A stretch of DNA of 64,000 nucleotides from an uncultured Bacteroidota bacterium (GTDB lineage: Bacteria; Bacteroidota; Bacteroidia; B-17B0; Aurantibacillaceae): positions 1 to 64,000 of the forward strand of contig CAITNS010000015.1 of NCBI GenBank assembly GCA_903893815.1, given 5' to 3'. The position numbers and the translations under genes are program-made. Positions 35,461-44,908 of this stretch are shown here, piece by piece (positions within the stretch are counted from its first letter, which is position 1; each line of letters starts with the position of its first letter). The notes under the pieces were generated by a model. The model had not been told where the DNA came from. It ran no database searches and saw only the letters and a program-made list of their open reading frames with translations.

Positions 35461-35533
35461 GACCAAATTTAAGAACTTATTCATCTAAAATCATGCATCT
35501 TTTTAAGTATTTATAGATAACTTTGTAAAACGG

Positions 35534-36598
35534 ATGACATCAACCAAAAAAGATATACGCGCCTTAAGCGAAGCACAAATTATAGATATCCTAAAAGAAA
35601 AGGGAGAGGCTAAATTTCGTGCTAAACAAATTTATGAGTGGCTTTGGAAAAAAACAGCTCATAGCTTCGACGATATGTCTAATTTATCCAAACCATTACG
35701 CGATTGGTTAAACGAAACTTTTGTAATTAATGCGGTTACTGTTAGTGACATGCAAGTGAGCAACGATAAAACCATTAAATGTGCTATGAAATTAGCAGAT
35801 GGTAATGTGGTAGAAAGTGTTTTAATACCAACAAAGTCACGTATGACAGCTTGTATTTCATCGCAAGTAGGCTGTAGTTTAACTTGTAAGTTTTGTGCCA
35901 CAGGTAAATTGAAGCGTTTGCGTAATTTGAATGCTGATGAAATATATGATCAAGTTGCTTTAGTAAAGAATTTAGCAGAAACAAAATATAATCAAGCGCT
36001 AACTAATATTGTATATATGGGTATGGGCGAACCTTTGTTAAATTATGCGGAAACCATTCGTTCGGTTGATAGAATAACATCGCCAGATGGTTTAGGCATG
36101 AGTCCTTCTCGTATTACAGTCAGCACAGCTGGTATTGCTAAAATGATTATGAAGTTGGGCGATGATCAAGTGAAGTTTAATTTAGCTTTATCACTACATG
36201 CAGCTAATGATGAAAAGAGAAATCACATCATGCCGATTAATGAAACCAATTCATTAGATCATTTAGAAGAAGCTCTGAATTATTTTTATGAAAAAACCGG
36301 TTCACGTGTAACCTTTGAATATATTGTGTTCAAAGATTTTAATGATGGTATTATTGATGCACGTGAGCTAGGAGACTTTTGTAAAAAGACAACTGCCAAG
36401 GTAAATATAATCGAATATAATCCTATTGATGATGGTGAGTTCAAGCAAACAACTCCAGAACGATTAGAAGCTTTTGTAAAACATTTAGAGGGAAGAGGAA
36501 TTATTGTAAACGTTCGCAGAAGTAGAGGAAAAGATATTGATGCAGCTTGCGGGCAATTAGTTAATAAGAATAAATCAACGGTTCAAGTGTTTAAATAA
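35534..36598 (+). CDS. rlmN: 23S rRNA (A2503-C2) methyltransferase RlmN
   Basis: A 354-residue radical SAM enzyme methylating A2503 of 23S rRNA and A37 of some tRNAs. The iron-sulfur ligands are Cys114, Cys118 and Cys121 (CSLTCKFC). The catalytic Cys near residue 338 (DAACGQL) and the MGMGEPLLNY and FEYI segments are intact. A TAACTTTG at 35518-35525 may be its -7 element. Stop abuts the lepB start. Confidence 0.95.
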   Translation: MTSTKKDIRALSEAQIIDILKEKGEAKFRAKQIYEWLWKKTAHSFDDMSNLSKPLRDWLNETFVINAVTVSDMQVSNDKTIKCAMKLADGNVVESVLIPTKSRMTACISSQVGCSLTCKFCATGKLKRLRNLNADEIYDQVALVKNLAETKYNQALTNIVYMGMGEPLLNYAETIRSVDRITSPDGLGMSPSRITVSTAGIAKMIMKLGDDQVKFNLALSLHAANDEKRNHIMPINETNSLDHLEEALNYFYEKTGSRVTFEYIVFKDFNDGIIDARELGDFCKKTTAKVNIIEYNPIDDGEFKQTTPERLEAFVKHLEGRGIIVNVRRSRGKDIDAACGQLVNKNKSTVQVFK

Positions 36599-37639
36599 AT
36601 GAAAAAGTATATACCATTCAAACAATCAATCATCGAATGGTTTAAGGCTATTGGTATTTCTTTTGTGTGTGTATTAATGATTCGTACTTTTTTATTCGAA
36701 ATTTCACCTGTAGGTTCTCCGTCAATGGAAAAATCACTGATGACTGGTGATTATATGTTTATCAATAAATTATCGTACGGACCACGTTTATTAAAAACCT
36801 TATTTAGTATTCCTTTTATCAATCAAAGTTATTATTCGGATGTGGTTTCTTTACCTTACATGCGTTTATTTGGAAGTCCTGATGTGGAAAGGAATGAAGT
36901 GGTTGTTTTTAATTATCCAATGGAAGATGAATTTCCGGTAGATCATAGAACGTATTTTGTAAAACGTTGCGTAGCCATACCTGGTGATAGTTTTAAAATT
37001 GCGGATGGTTTAGTTTATGTGAATAATAAACTAATGGATGATGAAAATAGTTTACAATTTAATTATCACTTAAAATCGGATAAAGTTTTAGATTCAGTGT
37101 TTACATCTCAATACAACTTGGTTGAGGGAGGGAAAATATCTGACAATAACGATTATTCATTTACACTTACAAAGTCATTGGCAGATAATTTGCGAAGCAA
37201 AACATTTATTACTGAAATCCAAAAAAACAATGAGAAAAAGGAAATGTGGGATGAATTTGTATTCCCATTTAACGCTCACTATAAATGGAACGTAGATAAT
37301 TACGGCTCTTTAAAAATACCAGGAAAAGGAGATACTGTGAGTTTAGATTCATTGAATTTATGTATTTATGAAAGAATTATTTCCACTTATGAAGGCAATA
37401 CACTAGAATTGAAAAGTGATACAATTTTTATAAATGGCGAATATAAAACGAGTTATGTGATTAAACAGAACTATTATTTTATGATGGGCGATAATCGCCA
37501 TAACTCGCAAGATAGTCGCCATTGGGGATTTGTACCTGAAGATCATATTATAGGAAAAGCAACACGTATTATTTTCTCTAATGATAAATTATACCACAAA
37601 GGTATAAGGTGGGATAGATTATTTCAAGGCATAAAATAA
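36599..37639 (+). CDS. lepB: Signal peptidase I
   Basis: A 346-residue type I signal peptidase, anchored by one N-terminal helix (about 16-33). The catalytic Ser42 is in SPSMEKSL and Lys122 in FVKRCVAIPGD; the C-terminal MMGDNRHNSQDSRHWG box is intact. About 180 residues separate the two halves of the catalytic core, an insertion common in Bacteroidota LepB. Starts directly after the rlmN stop and is followed by wbqC. Confidence 0.94.
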   Translation: MKKYIPFKQSIIEWFKAIGISFVCVLMIRTFLFEISPVGSPSMEKSLMTGDYMFINKLSYGPRLLKTLFSIPFINQSYYSDVVSLPYMRLFGSPDVERNEVVVFNYPMEDEFPVDHRTYFVKRCVAIPGDSFKIADGLVYVNNKLMDDENSLQFNYHLKSDKVLDSVFTSQYNLVEGGKISDNNDYSFTLTKSLADNLRSKTFITEIQKNNEKKEMWDEFVFPFNAHYKWNVDNYGSLKIPGKGDTVSLDSLNLCIYERIISTYEGNTLELKSDTIFINGEYKTSYVIKQNYYFMMGDNRHNSQDSRHWGFVPEDHIIGKATRIIFSNDKLYHKGIRWDRLFQGIK

Positions 37640-37640
37640 G

Positions 37641-38252
37641 ATGAAAACGGTTTTATTGTCAACAGCTTATTTGCCTAATGTTCATTATCTTTCTCAAGTA
37701 ATTAATTGCGACACTATTGTTATTGAAAAACACGAAAACTTTGTCAAGCAAACCTACCGTAACCGTTGCGATATTGCAACGGCTAGTGGCAAATTAAGTT
37801 TAAGTATTCCATTAATTAAACAAGCTGACAAAGAACTGATTTCTGACAAAAAAATTTCTTATGCAGAAGATTGGCAAAAACAACATTGGCGAACTATAGT
37901 AAGTGCTTATAAAAATTCACCGTACTTTGAGTTTTTTGAAGATGAGTTTAAACCATTCTACGAAAACCAATTTGAGTTTTTATTAGATTACAATACACAG
38001 TTATTACAAACTATATTACATATTCTTCGAGTTAAAAAACAAATAGAATTCACTCAAACTTTTGAATTGAATCCACCGCAAGTAATTGATCTCAGAAATT
38101 TATCAGACATTGAAAAAATAGATGTTGTAGTAAAGTCCTACTATCAAGTCTTTGCAGATAAAATTGGCTTTACACCAAATGTAAGTTGTTTGGATGCATT
38201 GTTTAATATTGGTTTAACTACAATTGACACCTGTCAGGTTTCAAAAATCTGA
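37641..38252 (+). CDS. WbqC-like family protein
   Basis: A 203-residue member of the WbqC family (STAYLPNVHYLSQV, NFVKQTYRNRCDIAT, DWQKQHWRTIVSAYKNSPYFEFF). Function is not established; relatives occur in polysaccharide clusters, but in Bacteroidota it commonly sits next to lepB as here. The last ten residues (TIDTCQVSKI) are encoded by a dispersed palindrome (38227-38259) that supplies the stop codon, so the native C-terminus has been altered. Confidence 0.85.
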   Translation: MKTVLLSTAYLPNVHYLSQVINCDTIVIEKHENFVKQTYRNRCDIATASGKLSLSIPLIKQADKELISDKKISYAEDWQKQHWRTIVSAYKNSPYFEFFEDEFKPFYENQFEFLLDYNTQLLQTILHILRVKKQIEFTQTFELNPPQVIDLRNLSDIEKIDVVVKSYYQVFADKIGFTPNVSCLDALFNIGLTTIDTCQVSKI

Positions 38253-38259
38253 CAGGTGT
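38227..38259. terminator. Dispersed palindrome acting as bidirectional terminator, copy 1
   Basis: ACACCTGTCAG (38227-38237) pairs perfectly with CTGACAGGTGT (38249-38259) around GTTTCAAAAAT. It lies between the convergent wbqC and SpoIIE genes and overlaps the end of wbqC. A near-identical palindrome is at 61901-61933. Confidence 0.7.
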
Positions 38260-38262
38260 TTG

Positions 38263-39423
38263 TTAAACTCTAATCCCAACAACCAACACATCATCTGTTT
38301 GGTCTAAATCCTGTTTCCAGTTATTGAAAGAGTATTCTAAAAAAGCTTCTTGCTCATCCATATTCATCTCGTTAATTGTACTTAGCAAGTCTTTAAAATT
38401 TGTTTTATTTAGTTTTTTATTTTTCTCTCCTCCAAACTGATCGATGAATCCATCTGTAAACAAATAGATGCTGTCATTTTTTTGCAGCTGCATGAGTTGT
38501 GTTTCAAACGTTTTTTCAATACCAGAATAAAACCCAATAGGGTAGCGACTTCCCTTTAATTCGGAAATGCCCAATTTATTAGCTATTAGTATAGAACGAA
38601 ATGCACCAGCAAAAGCTAATTCATGTGTTTGTTTATCAATACGAATTAACGAAACATCCATGCCATCATTAAAAGTAGCGTCTTGATTTTTATTGATCGA
38701 TTTTGCTAACTCTTCATCGAGTGCTTTTAGTATTTCAGAAGGATTAGTTGTTTTTCGATTGATAAAGACTTCTTTAAACATGGAATTTGCTACCATGCTC
38801 ATCATAGCGCCAGGCACACCATGTCCAGTACAGTCAACTACAGCGATATATTTGTAAATTTCATCTTCATAAAACCAATAGTAATCTCCGCTTACAATAT
38901 CTTTTGGTTTGTAAAGTAAAAACGATTTTTCAAAATACTCACTCAACTGTTTTTGAGTTTGAAGTATAGATTGTTGTATACGTTGTGCATAATAAATACT
39001 ATCAGTAATATCTTTATTCTGTTCCAACAACTGCTTGTTGCTTTCTATTAAACGTTTTTCGCTTTGTTTAGCATCGGTTATGTCATAACCAATGCCAATT
39101 AATTGCTCTTCGTTTAAATAAGAAACATTCCAACGCACCCATTTAGTTCCGCCAGCCGAGGTTTTGAGTTTATGCTCAAAGGTTTGGGTAGTGATGGATT
39201 GATGATCAAATGCTTTTAAAATTTTGTGTTTTACTTCTTCGCCTTCAGGCTTCGAAAAGCGAATAATTTCCCACCAAGCATTGCCAAGTAGATCCTGAGG
39301 ATTATAGCCTAAGAGTTGTTGTGCTGATTTACTGACGTATTCTATACTGCCGCTTTTATTTAGCACGACTATTAATGTATTTAATTTGTCCAGGATTTGA
39401 TCCTGTATATCAATGGCAAACAT
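38263..39423 (-). CDS. PAS-domain SpoIIE-type serine phosphatase
   Basis: A 386-residue regulator: N-terminal PAS domain with PAC segment (about 10-125: SGSIEYVSKSAQQLLGY, GTKWVRWNVSYLNEEQLIGIG), a coiled-coil link (RLIESNKQLLEQNKDI), and a C-terminal PP2C/SpoIIE phosphatase (VDCTGHGVPGAMMSMVAN and YLFTDGFIDQFGG hold the metal-binding Asp residues). It would dephosphorylate an anti-sigma-antagonist in response to a signal sensed by PAS. A SiaB-like protein is encoded at 33733; the STAS partner is not in the window. Confidence 0.9.
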   Translation of the reverse strand: MFAIDIQDQILDKLNTLIVVLNKSGSIEYVSKSAQQLLGYNPQDLLGNAWWEIIRFSKPEGEEVKHKILKAFDHQSITTQTFEHKLKTSAGGTKWVRWNVSYLNEEQLIGIGYDITDAKQSEKRLIESNKQLLEQNKDITDSIYYAQRIQQSILQTQKQLSEYFEKSFLLYKPKDIVSGDYYWFYEDEIYKYIAVVDCTGHGVPGAMMSMVANSMFKEVFINRKTTNPSEILKALDEELAKSINKNQDATFNDGMDVSLIRIDKQTHELAFAGAFRSILIANKLGISELKGSRYPIGFYSGIEKTFETQLMQLQKNDSIYLFTDGFIDQFGGEKNKKLNKTNFKDLLSTINEMNMDEQEAFLEYSFNNWKQDLDQTDDVLVVGIRV

Positions 39424-39550
39424 GATGGGAAATTTTAAAATTTTAAAATGTGAAAACTGTTGGTACGACTAGCGCATAATAATACACCAAATTCGATTCG
39501 GGCAGAATCGATTCATATAATTACAATATGTTGTGGTGTTTTTCACAATA

Positions 39551-39575
39551 CAAATATAAACTAATATTTATTAGT
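39551..39575 (-). promoter_or_regulatory. Putative promoter with adjacent palindrome, SpoIIE gene
   Basis: On the minus strand TATATTTG (39558-39551) matches the -7 consensus. Just upstream lies the inverted repeat ACTAATA/TATTAGT (39560-39575), which could bind a regulator. It is about 130 bp before the gene start. A -33 TTTG is not evident. Confidence 0.4.
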
Positions 39576-39620
39576 TGTATTTGTTTTCGCGAAAAATTAA
39601 GATTTTGATAATATTAAAAT

Positions 39621-39645
39621 ACCTGACAAAATAAATTGTCAGGTT
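39621..39645 (-). terminator. Terminator downstream of folE
   Basis: ACCTGACAA (39621-39629) pairs with TTGTCAGGT (39636-39644); reading on the minus strand it is followed by ATTTT. It carries the same ACCTGACA word as the dispersed palindromes at 38227 and 61901. Confidence 0.55.
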
Positions 39646-39659
39646 GAAAAGCATTGATT

Positions 39660-40286
39660 TTAGTGAAGTTTAGTTCCAATCAAACTAATAAATTCTTTTC
39701 TTGTTGAATCTTTTAAAAATTCACCTGTAAAGGCAGAAGTGGTCGTAGCACTATTTTGTTTTTGTATGCCACGCATTTGCATACATAAATGAGAACATTC
39801 AATGACTACAGCAACACCATGAGGGTTTAATGTATTTTGAATACAATCTCTAATTTCGTTAGTTAAACGCTCTTGTACTTGCAATCTTCTTGCAAAGGCA
39901 TCAACTACACGAGGTAATTTACTTAATCCTACAATATATCCATTTGGTATGTAAGCAATGTGAGCTTTTCCAAAAAACGGCAATAAATGGTGTTCGCATA
40001 AACTATAAACTTCAATATCTTTTACAATTACCATTTGACTATAATCTTCTTTAAACATGGCCGAAAGTAAAATTTCAGCTGGATTCAAATCATAACCTTG
40101 CGTTAAAAATTGCATGGCTTTAGCCGCTCTTACTGGAGTTTTTAGTAAGCCTTCACGAGTTGGGTTTTCGCCTACATCGTCTAAAATATTTTTATACATA
40201 TCAGAAATCGAATCAACTAACTTATCATTATATTTATCAATTTTTTTGTAACCAGTTATATCGTGTTCAAATTCTTCGTTTAGCAT
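39660..40286 (-). CDS. folE: GTP cyclohydrolase I
   Basis: A 208-residue enzyme converting GTP to 7,8-dihydroneopterin triphosphate, the start of folate, biopterin and queuosine synthesis. Zinc ligands are visible: Cys97 and His100 in CEHHLLPF and Cys168 in SHLCMQMRG. It is on the same strand as queD, which uses its product; the two are separated by 220 bp containing an inverted-repeat element. Confidence 0.95.
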   Translation of the reverse strand: MLNEEFEHDITGYKKIDKYNDKLVDSISDMYKNILDDVGENPTREGLLKTPVRAAKAMQFLTQGYDLNPAEILLSAMFKEDYSQMVIVKDIEVYSLCEHHLLPFFGKAHIAYIPNGYIVGLSKLPRVVDAFARRLQVQERLTNEIRDCIQNTLNPHGVAVVIECSHLCMQMRGIQKQNSATTTSAFTGEFLKDSTRKEFISLIGTKLH

Positions 40287-40326
40287 ATTTTATTTTTTTA
40301 GGTTTCGATCGTTGTTGTAAAAAAAT

Positions 40327-40472
40327 AACCACATAGGCACATAGTTTTTAAAAGAGAATTGTTTTGAGTAAAAAAATAGAAAACATAAGCTTGGAAGCGA
40401 TGCTTCTATCTATGCTATCTTATCTAATGACTCCAACTATTTCATAACCATTTTCTATGTTTCTATGTGGTT
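40327..40472. repeat. Short element with 18-bp terminal inverted repeats, copy 2
   Basis: Left end AACCACATAGGCACATAG (40327-40344) and right end CTATGTTTCTATGTGGTT (40455-40472). The right end is identical to that of the element at 8760-8900; the interiors differ apart from AT richness. Non-coding, 146 bp, inserted between queD and folE. Confidence 0.6.
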
Positions 40473-40509
40473 TAAAATTATTTATATAACAACAGAAATC
40501 AGCAAAAGT

Positions 40510-40920
40510 TTATTCTCCAAAATATTCAACGTAATTACTATCGGTTTCGTAAAGTTTAATGCCATGTAAAGCAGCACCCATTTCTTTGATTTTAGGTGCT
40601 AAAATGGACCATATAAAAATCGCCACATTTTCGGTAGAAGGCATAATAGGCATTCCCTTTACGTCCAGGTTTAGGTTTTTATGATCTAAAACTTTAGTTA
40701 CATCTGTTTTTATCAATGTACTCAAATCTTTTAAATTCACTACAAAGCCAGTATCTGGATTAATTTCTCCTTTAACAGTAACAAATAGTTCGTAATTATG
40801 TCCATGCCAATTTTTGTTAGCGCATTTGCCAAAAGTGGCATTATTTTGTTCTTCACTCCAAGCCGGGTTAAATAATTTGTGTGCGGCGTTAAAATGTTCT
40901 TTGCGGGTAATATAAATCAT
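40510..40920 (-). CDS. queD: 6-carboxytetrahydropterin synthase QueD / PTPS family
   Basis: A 136-residue member of the 6-pyruvoyl-tetrahydropterin synthase family. Zinc His residues are in HFNAAH (His14) and WHGH (His39, His41), with catalytic Cys33 in GKCANKNWHGHN, and LDHKNLN contains the proton-shuttle His. QueD converts dihydroneopterin triphosphate, the FolE product, to carboxytetrahydropterin for queuosine. Assignment to QueD rather than a biopterin enzyme rests on size and the CxxxNWHGH pattern. Confidence 0.88.
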   Translation of the reverse strand: MIYITRKEHFNAAHKLFNPAWSEEQNNATFGKCANKNWHGHNYELFVTVKGEINPDTGFVVNLKDLSTLIKTDVTKVLDHKNLNLDVKGMPIMPSTENVAIFIWSILAPKIKEMGAALHGIKLYETDSNYVEYFGE

Positions 40921-40954
40921 AGTAAATTAACGGTTGTAAAAATACTAATTATAA

Positions 40955-41614
40955 ATGAACATTTTAGTTGTATCAGCCACAGAATTTGAAGTAAAACCAT
41001 TACTCGGGTTTCTTGGAATTGCAATCCCAACTATAGGTATGCATAACGCCAATATCGATTTTGAAGATAAAGAAATTCAGGTGCTAATTACTGGCGTTGG
41101 CATGGTAAATACAGCACTCATGATGGGAAGGCATTTAAAAGATGGATATGATTTAATTATCAATGTAGGAGTTTGTGGGGCTTTTGATAAAAATTTGGAG
41201 TTAGGAGAATTAGTTCATATTACCGAAGATGTTTTAAGTGAAATGGGCGCAGAGGATGGCGGAGAATTTCTAAAATATGATCAATTAAATATTCTCGGAC
41301 AGCATGTTTTTTCTGAAAATTCCAAGGATTCTTATTTAATGATTGATCTCTTAAAAAAAGTAAACGGTATAACGGTGAATACAGTTCATGGTAACGATGT
41401 AAGTATTGAAAATGTAAAACAACTGTATCATCCTGATGTAGAAAGTATGGAGGGTGCTGCTTTTTTTGCAGCTTGTTTAGGAACGAAAGGAAACTCTATT
41501 CAAATACGAGCGATTTCAAATTATGTGGAGAAGCGTGATAAAGATAAATGGCAAATGCCTTTGGCTATAAAAAACTTAAATGATTTTTTAATAACATTTA
41601 TTAAAAATGTGTAA
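40955..41614 (+). CDS. mqnB: Futalosine hydrolase
   Basis: A 219-residue nucleosidase of the MTAN/PNP fold that removes hypoxanthine from futalosine in menaquinone synthesis. Seen: NILVVSATEFEVKPLLGFL, VLITGVGMVNTA, the NVGVCGAF strand, and VESMEGAAFF, the SMEGA motif with the substrate-binding Met-Glu. MqnB identity rather than MTA/SAH nucleosidase is supported by mqnD 82 bp downstream and mqnC at 46200. Confidence 0.9.
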   Translation: MNILVVSATEFEVKPLLGFLGIAIPTIGMHNANIDFEDKEIQVLITGVGMVNTALMMGRHLKDGYDLIINVGVCGAFDKNLELGELVHITEDVLSEMGAEDGGEFLKYDQLNILGQHVFSENSKDSYLMIDLLKKVNGITVNTVHGNDVSIENVKQLYHPDVESMEGAAFFAACLGTKGNSIQIRAISNYVEKRDKDKWQMPLAIKNLNDFLITFIKNV

Positions 41615-41696
41615 GTTTTTATCTGATAAAATGAATAACTAACTTTACCATGCTTAATAACTCATAACTTATATCTCATAATTCATAACTATCATC

Positions 41697-42527
41697 ATGA
41701 ACTTCTCTCTCGGTTTTTCTCCTTGCCCAAACGATTGTTTTATTTTTGATGCTTTGGTGCATAAAAAAATCGACACTCAAGGTGTTGATTTTACTATTGT
41801 GATGGAAGACGTAGAAGCCTTAAATAACAGAGCTTTTAAAGAGGAATTGGATATTACAAAATTAAGCTACCATGCCTTTTTATACTTAACCAATCAATAT
41901 GCTTTATTAAATAGTGGTAGTGCTTTGGGTTTTAACTGTGGACCACTTTTAGTAAAAGATTCAAAAATCAAAATTGAAAATATCGATACCGCTTGTATTG
42001 CTATTCCTGGTAAATACACAACGGCTAATTTTTTATTATCGTTGGCATTTCCAAATGCAAAAAATAAAAAAGAAATTTTATTTAGCGATATTGAAGGAGC
42101 TGTGTTATCACATCAAGTGGATGCAGGTTTATTAATTCATGAAAATCGTTTTACTTACGAAGAAAAAGGCTTAGAAAAAATCATTGATTTAGGGGAATTT
42201 TGGGAAGGCTTAATTCATGCACCAATTCCACTAGGAGGTATTGTGGTTAAGAGAAATGTTGATACTAAACTTCAAAAAACAATTGATGCTTTGATAAAGC
42301 AAAGTGTTGAGTTTGCTTTTGCTAATCCCGAAAGTTGTATGCCATTTGTAACACAACATGCACAAGAAATGAGTGAAGAGGTGATGGAAAAACACATTGC
42401 TTTATATGTCAACCAATTTTCGGTTGATTTAGGAAAAATTGGAAAAAATGCCATTCAGTTATTATTTGATAAAGCCAATGAAAACGGCTTAATCGAGGGG
42501 GTAGCCCCTCAAATTTTTGTAGGCTAA
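41697..42527 (+). CDS. mqnD: 1,4-dihydroxy-6-naphthoate synthase
   Basis: A 276-residue MqnD, a periplasmic-binding-protein-like enzyme converting cyclic dehypoxanthine futalosine to 1,4-dihydroxy-6-naphthoate. The family N-terminus GFSPCPNDCFIFDALVH (SPCPNDTF in others), DITKLSYHAF, IAIPGKYTTA and HAPIPLGGI are clear. It directly follows mqnB, its predecessor by two steps in the pathway. Confidence 0.93.
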   Translation: MNFSLGFSPCPNDCFIFDALVHKKIDTQGVDFTIVMEDVEALNNRAFKEELDITKLSYHAFLYLTNQYALLNSGSALGFNCGPLLVKDSKIKIENIDTACIAIPGKYTTANFLLSLAFPNAKNKKEILFSDIEGAVLSHQVDAGLLIHENRFTYEEKGLEKIIDLGEFWEGLIHAPIPLGGIVVKRNVDTKLQKTIDALIKQSVEFAFANPESCMPFVTQHAQEMSEEVMEKHIALYVNQFSVDLGKIGKNAIQLLFDKANENGLIEGVAPQIFVG

Positions 42528-42612
42528 TTCCGTTCATCAACAGAAATGAACGATTCATATAAAAATTGACCATTTCTTGATAAAATCCTTTTATATTTAT
42601 AAAAAATACATT

Positions 42613-44628
42613 ATGCAAAAATTAGTTTTAATAGCTTCTTCTCTTTTTTTGGGAGCTAATGGGTTTGCTCAAACGCTTACGCCCGGTATTAATTTAAGTT
42701 ATATCGATTCATCGGTAAGTCCTCGCAACGATATTTATAAATTCGCCAATGGCAAATGGTTAAATACTCAAAAAATACCAGCAAGTGATGGTAGTTGGGG
42801 CAGCTTTAATGAAATCAACGAAAATAACGTTGCTAATTTGAAAGCTTTGATGTTACAAGTTTCGAAAGATACAAAGGCATTGCCTGGAACTAATATTCAA
42901 AAATTACGTGATTTTTATTCAACAGCTATAGATTCAGCAAAAGCTGATAAAGATGGAATTAAACCAATTAATGCTGATTTAGCAGCTATTGATTTAATTA
43001 AAACTAAAGATGATTTATTAAAAACAACGGCAGCTCTTAATAAAAAAGGTGTTGGTGGTATGCTTGGTTTTTATGTGTATTCAGATTTTAAAAATAGTAA
43101 TGCCAATACATGCTATTTAGCGCAATCTGGATTAGGCTTACCTGATAAAGATTTTTATTTCGAAGCACAATATGAATCTGTAAAGAAAGAGTATAGCGAA
43201 CACATTGCGCGTATGTTTGAATGTTTGGGTAATTATCCTGAATCTGCGCAAGCAAATGTAGCAACTATCATGAAAATTGAAACGGAGTTGGCAAAAAATT
43301 GTCAAAATGCTGTTGAGCAACGCGATATACAAAAACAATATAATCCTTTTACAAAAGCTGAGTTAGTAAAGTTGACACCTAATGTAAATTGGGATGTGTA
43401 TTTCGCCACTACAGGAATTGCAACCCCTGAAAATATTGTCATCAATCAGCCAAAGTATTACGAAGGTTTAAATACGTTAATTAATTCTATTTCAATTGCG
43501 GAGTGGAAAGTGTTTTTAAAATGGAATTTAATTCAAACAGCGGCACCTTATTTATCTAGCAAGTTTGTAAATGAAAATTTTAAATTTCAAGGAACGGTTT
43601 TAGCTGGTAAAAAAGAAATGAAGCCTCGTTACAAAAGAGTGCAAGGTTCTACCGACGAAGCATTAGGAGAAGCATTGGGTAAATTATATGTAGAGAAATA
43701 TTTTGATGATAAATCAAAAAAACGTGTGAATGAGATGGTAGATAATTTAATTGCTGCTTATCGTGTACGCATCGAATCTCGTGATTGGATGAGCGCAGAA
43801 ACTAAAGTTCAAGCTCAATTAAAGTTAGATAAGATTATTAAAAAACTAGGTTTCCCAGATAAATGGATTGATTATACAGCCTTAACTATTACAAAAGATT
43901 CGTATTGGAAAAATATTTCAGCTGCACGTGAATTTCAATATAAAAGAATGTTAGATAAGATTGGTAAGCCAGTTGATAGAATGGAGTGGGGCATGACTCC
44001 TCCAACAGTTAATGCGTATTATAATCCAACATCAAACGAAATTGCATTCCCTGCAGGAATTATGCAAGTGCCATTTTTTGATGTAAATGCAGATGATGCC
44101 TTTAATTATGGTGTAATGGGCTCTATTATTGGTCATGAGTTAACGCATGGCTTTGATGATCAAGGTTCGCAGTTTGATGCTGATGGAAATTTAAAAATGT
44201 GGTGGACAGAAACTGATTATAAAAACTTTACAGATAAAACCAAGTTGATAATTGAACAATTCGATGCTCTTGTGGCGATTGATACATTGCATGTTAAAGG
44301 AGAATTAACGCAAGGAGAAAACATTGCTGATTTAGGTGGTTTAACGATGGCCTATTATGCATACCAAAAATCATTGAACGGAAAAAAATCACCTGTAATG
44401 GTTGGTTTTACTGGCGAACAACGTTTCTTCTTAGCATGGGTACAAGGTTGGAAAACCTTAATGCGTGATGCCTATTTAAAACAAATGATTGCTACTAATC
44501 CACATTCACCAGGAAATTTCAGAGCAGTTGCTCCATTAAGCAACATGCAAGAATTTTATGATGCCTTTGGTGTAAAAGAAGGTGACGGTATGTTTAGACC
44601 AGTTGCTAAACGCGTAAATATTTGGTAA
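42613..44628 (+). CDS. M13-family metallopeptidase (neprilysin/PepO-like)
   Basis: A 671-residue secreted zinc peptidase. The start is set at ATG 42613, which gives a signal peptide (LVLIASSLFLGANGFAQ); a frame from 42577 extends it needlessly. The N-terminal M13 domain opens with RNDIYKFANGKWL. The zinc site is GHELTHGFDD near residue 510 with the third ligand in GENIADLGG, and NAYYNPTSNEIAFPAGI precedes it. Full family length; degrades peptides up to about 40 residues in the periplasm or outside. Confidence 0.94.
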   Translation: MQKLVLIASSLFLGANGFAQTLTPGINLSYIDSSVSPRNDIYKFANGKWLNTQKIPASDGSWGSFNEINENNVANLKALMLQVSKDTKALPGTNIQKLRDFYSTAIDSAKADKDGIKPINADLAAIDLIKTKDDLLKTTAALNKKGVGGMLGFYVYSDFKNSNANTCYLAQSGLGLPDKDFYFEAQYESVKKEYSEHIARMFECLGNYPESAQANVATIMKIETELAKNCQNAVEQRDIQKQYNPFTKAELVKLTPNVNWDVYFATTGIATPENIVINQPKYYEGLNTLINSISIAEWKVFLKWNLIQTAAPYLSSKFVNENFKFQGTVLAGKKEMKPRYKRVQGSTDEALGEALGKLYVEKYFDDKSKKRVNEMVDNLIAAYRVRIESRDWMSAETKVQAQLKLDKIIKKLGFPDKWIDYTALTITKDSYWKNISAAREFQYKRMLDKIGKPVDRMEWGMTPPTVNAYYNPTSNEIAFPAGIMQVPFFDVNADDAFNYGVMGSIIGHELTHGFDDQGSQFDADGNLKMWWTETDYKNFTDKTKLIIEQFDALVAIDTLHVKGELTQGENIADLGGLTMAYYAYQKSLNGKKSPVMVGFTGEQRFFLAWVQGWKTLMRDAYLKQMIATNPHSPGNFRAVAPLSNMQEFYDAFGVKEGDGMFRPVAKRVNIW

Positions 44629-44652
44629 TCTATAATGATGCTATTGTAATTT

Positions 44653-44678
44653 AAAGGGGACGTATGTCCCCTTTTTTT
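44653..44678 (+). terminator. Intrinsic terminator after the M13 peptidase
   Basis: AAAGGGGAC (44653-44661) pairs perfectly with GTCCCCTTT (44666-44674) across GTAT, followed by TTTT. Confidence 0.9.
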
Positions 44679-44697
44679 GTTTATTATTCTAAAACAT

Positions 44698-44800
44698 GGG
44701 ACACAGATGACGCTGATAGGTATGATTACACTAAGGGTTATGATTTGAATCAGTGAAAATCTGCTCAATCAGTCCTATCCGTGTTCCAATTGTCTTCTTT
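44698..44800. repeat. Dispersed intergenic repeat of the ACACAGATGACGCTGAT type, copy 1
   Basis: Left part GGACACAGATGACGCTGAT and right part CAATCAGTCCTATCCGTGTT form imperfect terminal inverted repeats (the right end reads AACACGGATAGGACTGATTG on the other strand). A related element with CAGTTTTATCCGTGTT is at 60899-61005. Non-coding; nature inferred from shared ends. Confidence 0.45.
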
Positions 44801-44908
44801 TCAGGACTACTAACCCGCATTCGTTAATAAGTTTGATTGATTTACTGAACAATAGCCCTCATTATAAATAAATTTAATCTGTTACAATAACGATAGCTAA
44901 AATTCATT

